Shown here piece after piece: positions 1 through 10,885 of a DNA stretch of 64,000 bases. Below the pieces are notes generated by a model that saw only the letters and a program-made list of their open reading frames with translations, was not told where the DNA came from and ran no database searches. Numbering within the stretch: position 1 is the stretch's first letter; every line of letters begins with the position of its first letter. A program made the position numbers and the translations under genes. Origin of the DNA: Phascolomyces articulosus (taxonomy: Eukaryota > Mucoromycota > Mucoromycetes > Mucorales > Lichtheimiaceae); assembly GCA_025677815.1 (NCBI GenBank), contig JAIXMP010000004.1:1240001-1304000 (forward strand). The letters run 5' to 3'.

Positions 1-2253
1 TCGATACAGATTCAAAGCAATTACAAGATTTAGGATATAAACAAGAATTTAAACGAGAAGTCAGTTTATTTTCTCAAGTTGGATTTTCATTTCTCACCAT
101 GGCCATGTTACCTGGATGGTATATTAGTTTTAATGAATCATTTAATGCCGGTGGTCCAATGTCATTGTTTTGGGGCTTTGTAAGTTTGTTAAAATTGAAT
201 CAAGAGGATGAAAGAAGGAGGAAGGGTTTAATATGTATATGGGACAATAAGGATGAAAATTCAAAGTGGTAGATAAGGGGAACAAATGTTTGTTGTGTCC
301 CATATCAACCAACTGGGCGAGAGCAAGTTTATATATTTATTCCAACTAAAATAGTGATCATTAAAAGATTGTAGCTACTCCATTTACTTTTTGTGTTGCT
401 CTTGCATTAGCTGAATTCGTATCAGGTATATATAAAAAACACATGTTGTTGAAAAGAACTTCATATGACTTTTTCATAATTTTGTTTTCATGTGTTTCAT
501 TTACATAGCATATCCTATCAATGGTGGAGTTTATTCTTGGTGTCGGTTCCTTAGCAATGACAAATGGGGTCCAAGTATGTCTTGTATATTTTATATTTAT
601 ATCTTTCTGCATGAACAGCAACCAAAAAAAGGGGGAAGGTTTATTATTATCCATATGTATGGCTATACCGAACGGACTAAGATTTTATTCATTATAACAA
701 TATATAGTATTAGCATTGAACTGTGGATGCATGTTTCTTGCTGGCTGTATATCTGCTGTTTTGGCGACAGGATATGCGGTCACTCAAGCGATCATTGGCA
801 TGGTCAATATCAATAAAAATGAGGCAAATGGTGATGCTCTATTCTCTAATAAAGGGGTGGAACTTGTCATCTTTATTATTTACACAGTCATGATTACGGC
901 TTATTGTACCCTTGGGATGAAATTTAATGCTTATATGAACCGAGTTTTAGGTAAAAGGAGAAAAATTAAAGTCGCATGCGAAATACGTATTAACATTTGG
1001 TCGCTTGTAAAATTAATACGTAAATTTTAAAAAATTATATACATCTACGTATTGTATTTTTTTTTTCTCTCAGTGGTATGGACAGCACTTGGTACCTTGA
1101 TTGTTAGCATCACATTACCTGTCATGTCCCCAATAAATCCTTCCGCATCCTGGGTATTTACAGGATTCAACAATGAAACAGGTTATTCAAATTCGGGCAT
1201 TGCTTTCTTTCTTGGGTTACTTCCAGCTTCCGTCACTATGGTACGACAAATCTAAGATGCATATACAATGGATAAATGATATCAAACTTTGTATATATAA
1301 AACTAACACATACTTTTTTTTTTAAAAAAAAAAAGATTGGTTACGAGAATGGAGCTCATATTTCAGAAGGCACGAAAAATGCGGCTATCACAGGCCCTCG
1401 AGGCATCCTTATTTCTGTTGTCAGTGCAGTCTTTCAAGGAATTTTATTATGTTGTATAACTTTATTTTCAGTCCAAGATGTCGATGAATTGATCAATGCA
1501 AGCTACCCTGTGGGAACCTTATTTCTTCGATCCACCAATACATCCGTGGCCATCTTTTTCTTGGTGGTTATTGCAGTTGCTTTGATTGGATGTTCATGTA
1601 GTATGTTATTATCTGCTGCACAAATGATCTTTGCTATGTCACGCGATGGATTATTACCTGGCCATCGATATTGGTATTCACTTAGTAAAAATTATCAAGT
1701 TCCATTACGAGCATTGTTATTATTGTGTTTGGTCTCTATCCTTGCTGTTCTACCTGTAAGTACCCATAGATATACCAGGGCAATAGATGTATATGGTTAC
1801 ACTACGGAAGAAAGGAAGTATATGTTTTGCTAATCATGAAAAATATACTATTTGGTAAATATTTCAACAACGGTGGATGATACTATATAATAGTCATTAG
1901 GAAGTGACGTATACTTGTCCATCGTTCTATCAACCACCGTCATTTTCATGAACACTTCTTATTGTATTCCATGTGTATGTCGTTTGATCTGGAAACGGCA
2001 TGATATGCCAAAAGGACCCTTCAATTTGGGTCGATATAGTATATTAATTCATTCTATAGCCGTTGCATGGATCTTATTCATTGATGTGATTATGTGTATG
2101 CCTCGGCAGGTCAACCCACTTGTTCTTCTCTCAATGAACTGGTCCAGTGTGATGCTTGGTTTTGTTATCTTTATTGCTTTCGGATTATGGATCATCGGCC
2201 CAACTGTCAAAGGTCTAGAAAAAACTGGTACTTGTAAGGAAGAAAAAAGCTAA
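1..2253 (+). CDS. Amino-acid permease, APC superfamily (5'-partial)
   Basis: This is a membrane transporter of the amino acid/GABA/choline permease family, truncated by the window start. Roughly 35-40 N-terminal residues are missing relative to the full paralogue at 28756-31399. Exons: 1-179, 368-425, 509-574, 708-950, 1074-1240, 1336-1755, 1894-2253, giving 496 residues in frame to the stop. Visible segments include the GGPMSLFWG stretch after the first hydrophobic helix, GYENGAHISEGTKNA and the following GPRGI helix, AMSRDG, and a hydrophobic C-terminal helix pair. Together these match the twelve-helix APC fold. It lacks three introns present in the paralogue. Substrate cannot be read from sequence; GABA, choline or another amino acid are possible. 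The family call is firm. Confidence 0.88.
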
Positions 2254-2765
2254 TCCTCTTCCTTTATTGTTACCCGACTCCTTATTCACATTAGAATTAA
2301 ACGCATTTTAATTGTCACAATTCTACTGATGACCATTGCATGATTTTTATTTGCCCTGAAAATATACGATATGGGGAAATCAGAGTATGGGATCAAACTC
2401 ATTTATAATCCATCTTAAAAAAAATCCAGTGATAGCACCATAAGAACTCCACTTTCATGATCAATCCGGAAAAAAAAAACATTTCTCTCTCGCTGTTCCT
2501 CATTGCTGTCCCTGTAGTGATGATTCTCTCTCTTTGTTGAATAGATATACCGACGTTTTCGACTACAAAAATATGAATATATATATCTTACAAAAAACAT
2601 AAAATAGATCATCCAGAAAATATGTATATATATTGACAAAACAAAAAACATTCCTTCTGAAAGTAGAAAAAAATAGAGTTGCTTTGGATTGAGTGAAGAA
2701 ACAAAAAATAAAAAGTTGTGTTTGCACGCTATGAATTTTTTTTATTTCAATAATAAAAAAGAAAT
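2254..2765. other. Intergenic, convergent 3' ends
   Basis: This spacer lies between the permease stop (+) and the RPL28 stop (-). It is A/T-rich with several poly-A and poly-T runs that could hold both 3' UTRs. I see no gene; the 78-codon reading frame on the minus strand is low-complexity Phe/Tyr/Ile and has no family signature. Confidence 0.6.
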
Positions 2766-3411
2766 TTAAGCCTTCTTAGCAGCACGGGGACCCTTGGCAG
2801 CACGGACAGCCTTGGGCTTGTGTGCGACTTGGGAAGAGTAGACAGCAGAAGCGCGGGCAAGAGCAGCCTAAAATTTTTTTAATAAGCATTTCTGTTTTTC
2901 TTTCGACATTGTCAACCTATATTTCCCCTCCTCCTTCATTCCTATTCTCTATCTCTCTCATTTTATCTTACCTTGCGCAAGTCAGCACGGTAACCGTTCT
3001 TGGCAATCAAGTTGGCAACGGACTTGGCAGTACCACGACGCGACTTGGTGATGACGGTCTTGTTGAGGGCCTTGGCGGGAGTGTTGGCCTTCTTGACAAT
3101 CTTGGTAGTGACTTGGACACCACGACCAGTACCACGGATATCAACGGTCTAATAATTTTTTTTAAAAAAAGTTTTTTTTTTAGATTTCTTATATTCCATC
3201 GATGAAGAATAAAAAAGGTTCTCTCTGTCTCTCGAAATTAGATATTTGTCCAAATAATATATTAATGTACCTTTTCGTTGGCAATACCGGAGTACTTGAA
3301 GGTGTTCAAGTTGGTCAAGTTACCAGCTTCAGCAGAAAACTGAACGTTAGCACGCTTGACGAGGAAAGAGTTGTTGTTCTTAACCAAAGCCCAGACCAAT
3401 TCGGCGCTCAT
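2766..3411 (-). CDS. RPL28: 60S ribosomal protein L28 (eL28)
   Basis: A structural protein of the cytosolic large ribosomal subunit. Exons on the minus strand are 3411-3271, 3148-2972 and 2867-2766, encoding 139 residues, close to the usual length for eL28. It begins MSAELVWALVKNNNSFLVKR, the family signature, and ends in a Lys/Ala-rich tail (KGPRAAKKA). Codon use is clearly richer in C-ending codons than its neighbours, as expected for a highly expressed gene. The start is the only ATG giving the conserved N terminus. A 5'-UTR intron is likely (donor GTAAGT read from 3544, acceptor CAG ending at 3415, three bases before the ATG). That intron is inference; the CDS is secure. Confidence 0.96.
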
Positions 3412-3414
3412 GAT

Positions 3415-3544
3415 CTGATGGGAACATTAGAAAAAATAAGACATAGTTTTAATATGTGTGCGTGTAGGTGTGTATATGTGTTTCGTTCGTTTTATTTTTG
3501 TTTATATCGAATGAATATAGAAACATTGAAAAATCCAAACTTAC
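3415..3544 (-). other. Putative 5'-UTR intron of RPL28
   Basis: On the minus strand a consensus GTAAGT donor begins at 3544. A pyrimidine-flanked CAG acceptor ends at 3415, three bases upstream of the RPL28 ATG. Leader introns are common in fungal ribosomal protein genes. No transcript evidence is available here. Confidence 0.45.
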
Positions 3545-3973
3545 GATACTTTGACGTGAAGAAACGAAAAGAGAAAGGAAGTTCTAGTTACGCCAGCCGA
3601 ATGAAAATTTTTACCTGGCGAGCTCAGAACAATAAGCCACTTTTTCATTTTTTTTAAAGCGGGGATTGCTTTATCACCAGTAGTAAGATGGGAGTCCAAG
3701 TAGTTTGTTGCTTGGAAGCATTAAGATAGCAGGAAGGGTATCTTAATAAAATGTATCCTCAGTACATTGAAATAAAGAGAGATTTATCTTCCTTTTCATA
3801 TGAACATTTATGATATGTTTCTCGTATTATATAGGAAGAGACGGATCTTTCTTTAAAGGTATCATAGCAAACATTTGCAAATCATCACAAGTAGAAAAGG
3901 GAGATAGAGACAATAGGATTTTTTTTTAAAAGAATTATTAATGTTTTTCTATTTTTTTGATATTTTTTTATTA
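3545..3973. other. RPL28 upstream region / PAN3 3' flank
   Basis: This spacer should contain the RPL28 promoter (minus strand) and the PAN3 3' UTR. It holds poly-T runs and no recognisable coding sequence. I could not pick out a convincing ribosomal-protein promoter element. Confidence 0.5.
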
Positions 3974-6457
3974 TTATTTTCTTCCAGAAGTCAAATCCTT
4001 AAAGGCTGATAGAATACAGTTCTTGACTTCTTTATAACTAACAATAAGACAAGATTCTTCATCTCTAGACATCAAGACGATTTTTTCGTCGACGCCAGCA
4101 TCCAACTATAAAGATGGGATAGATAGTGTGAATAAAAAGGTCTTACTCTCAAAGAAATCGATGTTTCTATACATTAAAAAAGAGAGAGAGAAAGAAACCC
4201 ACCTTATTAAGACAAGATAATACGTGGACCATATTAACAACAGGTAAACCGTTTTCATCCACTTGATGGAATACATAATCTCGGAATAGTTTAATAATAT
4301 AACGATCACCCGTTTCAGACCAACTTGGATCCATATCAAATCTAAAACGATTTTTTAATAAAGAAATGTTACAAACACCATCAGTAAAAAATTAACAAGT
4401 GAGAGAGAAAGAGAGAGAAAATGATAGCACACTTACTCGGGTCGTTCATTGATAAATCCCATTTTAGATAAAAGACGAACAAGTCGCCCGTTTTCCAATT
4501 CTCGACGCAATTCACTTTCCAAACCATCGGCATACGATTGACTACTATTGATTTCATGAAGGATTCTAGGACCAATCATACGTATTACTTCATCCACGGT
4601 CTTAGTAGCCATTGGTTCACTCAAAAGATAAAGCACCACATCTTTCAAATCGGGCGAATAATAACGAGAAATCAATTCTACAGATTGAGGAAGACTATGG
4701 ATCGATTGAGGCGAGTTACATGCCAATGAAACAATCAATTTGCCAAAGGCTAACAAATCAGCTTGTTGTTGAAGCGCCGTATTATGTTCGTTATCGAATT
4801 GCAAAACATCGAGCATAGCAACATCATTAATACGGATTCTATTATATGTTTGACGCTTTAGTTCATAGGTAGCATACATTTACTTTTTTTTTTATCTCTC
4901 TCAGATGGATCGACTTTTTTTTTTACCTATGCTTGCCAGTCATCAAGATTTTCGAAGGTTCAATGGTACGCACTGCTAAACCCGATCCATGGGCTGTCTT
5001 GATAGCAGAGGCGATTTGTGTAATATAACTCCACAAAGTGGTTTCAGGAATCAACATGGAATTGATACCTGCTGCTTGTAATTCGGCTTGCATCATGGCT
5101 TGTCCTTGAGGTGTAAAATACAATGATTGCAAAGTGGCAGCACATGGATGATAATCATAAACAAACACGAGTGCTATATATAAATTTGAAAAAAAAAATC
5201 GAGTTATTGTTCCACTTGTCCCCCCCCCTTCTCTCTCTTTTTTTTTTCTTTCACCAATCTTTACATGAATCACCAAAAGCTTGAGTAGTAAACGCCTCGT
5301 GAATCGAAACAATATTACAATGACGAATTCTACGCCAATACTCAACGGAAGCCATAGCCAACTCATTGACGAGTCGGAACCCTTCAATTCTAACCAGTGT
5401 ATAGGTACAGCCATCTACACTGGAAACTGCTTTGTACACTCTTGAAGAGTGACCAAAAAATGGACTACTTTGGGAGTTATGTTCTTCTAATTGATACAAG
5501 GAATGATATACGTGCACTTCTTGAGGGAGTCCCAAGTCCCTTGCTGTATAGGATATATAAAGATACATCAATATTTAATGATTCCCATTGTTCCTTCCCC
5601 TTTTCACATCATATCAAATCGATCTATTTACCTGGAGCAGACAAAAGCGTTGTTTCATTTCTTTGAGTCAAAGATTCTCGCAACTTGTCTGGCATAAAAA
5701 AGGATTGAATCGCACGTTGGTGCGGTAATGGATCGGCGACGGGGACTAGACCGGAGGTATATAAATGGTACTGGAGCTATATACAAGAGAGGACAGTATC
5801 GATAAAGAGCAATGAGCGTGGTTGTAGCAATACGCAGTGTATTACCGGCTGACGGGTGAACATCGGTGTTCCCATATAATAATATGCATCGGGTTGCATC
5901 ATCGACATCATTTGTTGCGACGCAGGAGATTGTTGTTGCGCTGTGGGTAGTTGTGGTGATCCCACCGAATCCTAATCCAATTGTTTATTATTATTAGTTC
6001 CATGTCATATATATATATAAGAAGTAGATGTTGTGTTTCTTTTTTTTTACCTCTTGATTATGCAATCGAACTTGTTCAAACTTCTTGTCCAAGGATTCTA
6101 CACATTCATCTAAATAGTTATCTCTACAAATGTTTTTTTCATCCTATGAGTAACATATCCTATTGTTGGAGTTATTGAAGTATAAATAATAAAACTTACA
6201 ATTTCGAATCGTTGCCTAAACCTTCATCTAAATATAGTAATCAAGGAATGAATAATCTTCATATAAACAAATATATCCAAATATATATAAACTTACCGTT
6301 AGATGAAGTACCTAATGGATAATGATATAAAACGGTGTGATTAGGGAGTGAGAGAGAGAGAGAGGTAGGAGAATCAAGGGGTGGGAAAAGATGGGGGAGA
6401 AGGAGAGTGAGAGAGAGAGAAAAAAGACGATGAATGATTATCTCCAATCATATATAA

Positions 6458-6491
<34 letters not shown>

Positions 6492-7438
6492 CCACACACA
6501 CACACATCCACACCAGTAGAAGAAGGAGTAGGATCATTCATCGTATTTGTTTATATATTTATATATATATCCATCACTTAAAGCGTCAGTGTGTTTCCTA
6601 TAGAATAAAAACAAAAAAGATAACCCAAATACTTTACCAGGCGTCATACCAACAGTTTTAGGCACAAAGATAGGGGCATTGACACTTTCTGCAGAAACAG
6701 AAGACACCATAGCTGAATTCGATCTCGGTGATTGGATTCGTATTTTCGAATTACTGCCAAACTTTAATATTCGTGTATGTGTGTGCGATGAAAAATTGTC
6801 TTGTTTTCTTTTTTTCTTTATAATAAAAATATAAAGTAGCTTACTTTTCAGGGCTTCCTTGAGGTGACACTTTGGCACTTGGATGACTATTACCATTATG
6901 AATGGTACTCGTTGTTGTTGCTGCAGCTGTTGTTGTTGCTGCCGTAGTGCTACTTGTGGTCGTAGTCGTTGTAGCATTGTTATTATTATTGGTCTATTAT
7001 TATATTTCATGATTTAGTTTTTTTTTTTTTTTCGAAAAGAAAAAAACTTTTTCATAAAAGAAAAAGAAATTACCGGTTCATGATTGAATTCACATCCTTT
7101 GCCTTCGTATTTACAAAAACCATGAATAATGACATTTCGACACAAACGTTTTGCATTTCCTAACAACAAAAAGAGTAATTTTTTTTAAAATGGTGTCAGA
7201 AAAAAAAGTTTCCTTCCTTCCTTCCTCCTCCACATACACTCTCACACACTTGAAAACCCCAATCTCAATATCAAAATAAATAAATAAAAAAAAGATAGAA
7301 ACCTTTGGAAGGAGGTTTTGTTGGAGCAGGCTTTGTTTCAGGTGTTGAAGTGTTGGAACCTTCCGAAGGTGCAACAATAGGAATTGCCGAAGGTGATTGA
7401 GGAGGAATCACAATTTGAGATGCCAATGATTTTTGCAT
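3974..7438 (-). CDS. PAN3: PAN2-PAN3 deadenylase regulatory subunit PAN3
   Basis: PAN3 is the adaptor of the Pan2-Pan3 poly(A) nuclease, linking the Pan2 exonuclease to poly(A)-bound Pab1 in cytoplasmic mRNA turnover. Fourteen exons: 7438-7303, 7159-7074, 6993-6845, 6753-6638, 6311-6297, 6227-6200, 6123-6051, 5971-5846, 5776-5632, 5543-5265, 5173-4927, 4838-4437, 4341-4203, 4105-3974. They keep frame and give 690 residues, normal for the family. In order: CCCH zinc finger (C52, C61, C67, H71); Thr/Ala-rich linker; PAM2 motif near 147-155 (SVNAPIFVP) for Pab1 binding; pseudokinase ([27 protein letters not shown]); coiled coil; C-terminal knob ([34 protein letters not shown]). The fifth exon is only 15 nt. 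Intron 4 holds long microsatellites. Identification is secure; the microexon is the least certain part. Confidence 0.95.
6345..6515. repeat. Microsatellites in PAN3 intron 4
   Basis: GA-rich runs lie around 6350-6420, followed by CA, then TA, then CA dinucleotide runs at about 6460-6510. They make up much of the 326-nt intron between the PAM2 exon and the 15-nt exon. Confidence 0.9.
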
Positions 7439-7906
7439 TTTCTTTATATATTTTTTCTTTTTTTTTGGTTTTTTTTTTTAATGTAAGGTTTTTTAAAAAA
7501 AGATTTATAAATAATAATAATAATAAGAGGGAAAAAAAATTCTACTTGTAATTAAAAATCTAAAATGCTACAAAAAACAGGTTTTTATAGAAAAAAAGGA
7601 AAGGAAACAAGAAAAGAAAAAATGTCTTTGTCGTTCTTTTTTGCATTGGCTGTATAAAAAAAACGCTTGCCAACCACATACCCCCCCCCCACTCTATCTC
7701 TCGTTTTCTCCGCTTTTCGTTTTTCGAGTCACTTTACGATGAAAATTATTGTTCTATTTAATGTCTCTTTTGAACACAGCGTCAAGCTGGCATATTTGTT
7801 CGAGACAGATCATATAATGCTAAAAGTTGTGAAAAAACCCTGTTTGAGTAACAGGGAAAATGTATAGGGTCGAGCCACTTGACAGTGTTTTGATGAAAAT
7901 TGGGAG
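7439..7906. other. PAN3 upstream region
   Basis: This lies between the PAN3 start and the left edge of the long inverted repeat. It has homopolymer A/T runs, a poly-C run near 7681, and a small hairpin (CCCTGT/ACAGGG) near 7838-7856. No supported gene is seen. The last 25 bases before 7907 resemble, imperfectly, the sequence beyond the right arm. Confidence 0.5.
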
Positions 7907-9320
7907 AAGGAAAGTCACTTTTGGTTCGGCAGATATATATAATTTGGACTTCATTTATAATTCATGGAACTTGAGTGTAGTTTTCCAACATTCAATACAA
8001 TAATTAGGAGCTATTCCATCCCAAAAAGAAAAATGAGCAACAATATGTATCATGATATGAATTGATTAGCGCGATGTTTATTTGTTTTAACCTTACGTAT
8101 AATAAAAATGTATAATCCATATGCTAACATGGTATTGCAAATAAACTAAATAAATAAAATGAATCCGTCGTGGAAACAAATCAACACAGTTATGTTGATG
8201 TTAGTTATTGGCTAGTTATTTTATAAAATATGCTATGGAAAGAATCATATAAATGATAAGACGATATGTTATTTTATGGAGAAGGGGAGAAGGAGGAGGG
8301 AGGTGGTTTAATGTTATATTACGGTATGCTATATTATTTATACAATGAGAGGGTAAAGGGGTGTTTGATTACATTATATGAAATCCTAAACTGTATTATT
8401 TGTGTTTTTTGACCGTTGTGATTCATAATAGGTGACTTTCGGACTTTTATAGCTGATAGATCTTGAAGAATACTTTTCCACACTCTGTTTGTAGCATTCC
8501 ATCCATGAGATTCGGGAATGTTGCTTTCGCCATTCCTCTGCAAATTTGTCGACGAATTCCATATCAGTCATTGTTTTCAGTGGTAGAAGTGATGGGAGGA
8601 CGGGCACAGATCTTCCAATTTGACCTATAACACCATCCGGCCATGATACAGTTTCAGACAATAATGCAGCAGCAGAATCGATAGGATGTGTATATTTTCT
8701 AAGACACGTATCACTATACACAAATCCAGCACTAGCATAACTTCGAGCCATTTTGGAGACAGGGTTATCGGCACCTTCCAAAGCATCGTGGATTCGTTTG
8801 AACTGATTTTTCGTTTCTTGGCAAACATTAACAAGTACATCTTGAGCAATGGAATACAACAGCTGTACAGTAGGGTCATCTTGATATTTAAGGCCTTGGA
8901 TGGAGCATTATTGTTTTGAAAACACGTATTGGATCGCAACCATTAGCTCCAAAGGATTACTGCTTTTTTTTTTTGCTGATGGTGTTTTCGATGGTTGTAG
9001 GAGTCATGATATAATGACATTTCGCATAATACTTTGATGGGAGCATTTTGATGCAGACCGACTTGTTGGATTCTTGAAAATCTTGTTCATACTCATTTCG
9101 GATATTATTCACACAAAGAGTGAGAGCAATAGGGTTGGCACAGTATTTGTTAAAAATATTACCACAGTACTGCTGCATGCGATGAATGTAGTTTTATCAA
9201 CAACGTTTTGGAGTTCAATGAACATCGGTGATTAGGAGTCGGATGGATGTTCTGGACAGTACAGTGTATCACTTCTTGTTCCACATAGTCATTCAGTGTT
9301 TCGATATGAATATTTATCGA
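7907..9320 (-). repeat. Left arm of 1.4-kb perfect inverted repeat
   Basis: Reverse complement of 9364-10777: position x pairs with 18684-x. Four reading frames in this arm recur with identical translations in the other arm, and the non-coding outer part also matches by eye. Identity ends abruptly at 7906/10778. Confidence 0.97.
8386..9317 (-). pseudogene. Broken unrecognised ORF, left-arm copy
   Basis: This is the exact mirror of the ORF remnant in the right arm at 9367-10298, described there. It reads from the palindrome centre outward and shares every stop and frame break with the other copy. Confidence 0.6.
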
Positions 9321-9363
9321 TTGCTTCTTGGATTATATATACAATTCTACTCAGCGATAAGCG
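9321..9363. other. 43-nt asymmetric loop of the inverted repeat
   Basis: The only unpaired DNA between the arms, centred on 9342. It is not self-complementary overall. It does not match the SMRTbell hairpin adapter as I know it, so it does not look like a simple adapter-derived fold-back. Confidence 0.9.
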
Positions 9364-10777
9364 TCGATAAATATTCATATCGAAACACTGAATGACTATG
9401 TGGAACAAGAAGTGATACACTGTACTGTCCAGAACATCCATCCGACTCCTAATCACCGATGTTCATTGAACTCCAAAACGTTGTTGATAAAACTACATTC
9501 ATCGCATGCAGCAGTACTGTGGTAATATTTTTAACAAATACTGTGCCAACCCTATTGCTCTCACTCTTTGTGTGAATAATATCCGAAATGAGTATGAACA
9601 AGATTTTCAAGAATCCAACAAGTCGGTCTGCATCAAAATGCTCCCATCAAAGTATTATGCGAAATGTCATTATATCATGACTCCTACAACCATCGAAAAC
9701 ACCATCAGCAAAAAAAAAAAGCAGTAATCCTTTGGAGCTAATGGTTGCGATCCAATACGTGTTTTCAAAACAATAATGCTCCATCCAAGGCCTTAAATAT
9801 CAAGATGACCCTACTGTACAGCTGTTGTATTCCATTGCTCAAGATGTACTTGTTAATGTTTGCCAAGAAACGAAAAATCAGTTCAAACGAATCCACGATG
9901 CTTTGGAAGGTGCCGATAACCCTGTCTCCAAAATGGCTCGAAGTTATGCTAGTGCTGGATTTGTGTATAGTGATACGTGTCTTAGAAAATATACACATCC
10001 TATCGATTCTGCTGCTGCATTATTGTCTGAAACTGTATCATGGCCGGATGGTGTTATAGGTCAAATTGGAAGATCTGTGCCCGTCCTCCCATCACTTCTA
10101 CCACTGAAAACAATGACTGATATGGAATTCGTCGACAAATTTGCAGAGGAATGGCGAAAGCAACATTCCCGAATCTCATGGATGGAATGCTACAAACAGA
10201 GTGTGGAAAAGTATTCTTCAAGATCTATCAGCTATAAAAGTCCGAAAGTCACCTATTATGAATCACAACGGTCAAAAAACACAAATAATACAGTTTAGGA
10301 TTTCATATAATGTAATCAAACACCCCTTTACCCTCTCATTGTATAAATAATATAGCATACCGTAATATAACATTAAACCACCTCCCTCCTCCTTCTCCCC
10401 TTCTCCATAAAATAACATATCGTCTTATCATTTATATGATTCTTTCCATAGCATATTTTATAAAATAACTAGCCAATAACTAACATCAACATAACTGTGT
10501 TGATTTGTTTCCACGACGGATTCATTTTATTTATTTAGTTTATTTGCAATACCATGTTAGCATATGGATTATACATTTTTATTATACGTAAGGTTAAAAC
10601 AAATAAACATCGCGCTAATCAATTCATATCATGATACATATTGTTGCTCATTTTTCTTTTTGGGATGGAATAGCTCCTAATTATTGTATTGAATGTTGGA
10701 AAACTACACTCAAGTTCCATGAATTATAAATGAAGTCCAAATTATATATATCTGCCGAACCAAAAGTGACTTTCCTT
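9364..10777 (+). repeat. Right arm of 1.4-kb perfect inverted repeat
   Basis: Reverse complement of 7907-9320. A transcript crossing the centre could fold into a hairpin with a stem of about 1.41 kb. The outer 480 bases beyond the coding remnant (10299-10777) also pair perfectly with the left arm. Confidence 0.97.
9367..10298 (+). pseudogene. Broken unrecognised ORF, right-arm copy
   Basis: A coding-like sequence of unknown family, truncated at its 5' end at the palindrome loop. It runs through frame breaks: an open frame from 9367 (NIHIETLNDYVEQEVIHCTV), a second frame from 9506 (MQQYCGNIFNKYCANPIAL) ending at TAA after an A11 run near 9710-9720, a short frame containing GANGCDPIRVFKTI, then a 157-codon frame 9825-10298 (LLYSIAQDVLVNVCQETKNQ at its start, RKQHSRISWMECYKQSVEKY near its end). 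Residue composition in these frames looks genuinely coding. I do not recognise a transposase, reverse transcriptase or other domain. It may be a decayed mobile-element gene or a truncated host gene. Introns could explain some breaks, but no consistent splice model emerged. Confidence 0.55.
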
Positions 10778-10885
10778 CCCCAATTAAACGCAAAACACTA
10801 GCTACTTGATCTGGTGCAAAATCAAGTTTCGATTTTATATCATCGTCGTCTGTTGTGATGGGACTGAATGGAACGCTTTTAAAGA
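10714..10885 (-). other. Coding-like fragment crossing the right-arm edge
   Basis: On the minus strand an open frame without a clear start runs through the edge of the palindrome. It includes DDDDIKSKLDFAPDQVASVL, then RLIGEGKSLLVRQ inside the arm. The left flank has a diverged, frameshifted version (SVLMKIG, then EGKSLLVRQ). It is probably the remnant of a gene older than the perfect arms. Family unknown. Confidence 0.3.

Noticed and set aside
2415..2651. Minus-strand 78-codon frame between permease and RPL28
   Set aside because: Low-complexity translation of AT-rich 3' flanks; no conserved features.
6516..6550. A possible extra PAN3 exon encoding [10 protein letters not shown]
   Set aside because: No AG acceptor precedes it without an in-frame stop. 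Joining the PAM2 exon directly to the 15-nt exon keeps frame.
9321..9363. Palindrome caused by an unremoved PacBio hairpin adapter
   Set aside because: The loop sequence does not match the SMRTbell adapter as I know it, and the two flanks differ. Other assembly artefacts are still possible and are noted in the finding.
7907..10777. The long inverted repeat as ordinary transposon terminal repeats
   Set aside because: The arms meet almost directly with only a 43-nt centre, no target-site duplication is evident at the outer edges, and no transposase lies between them.
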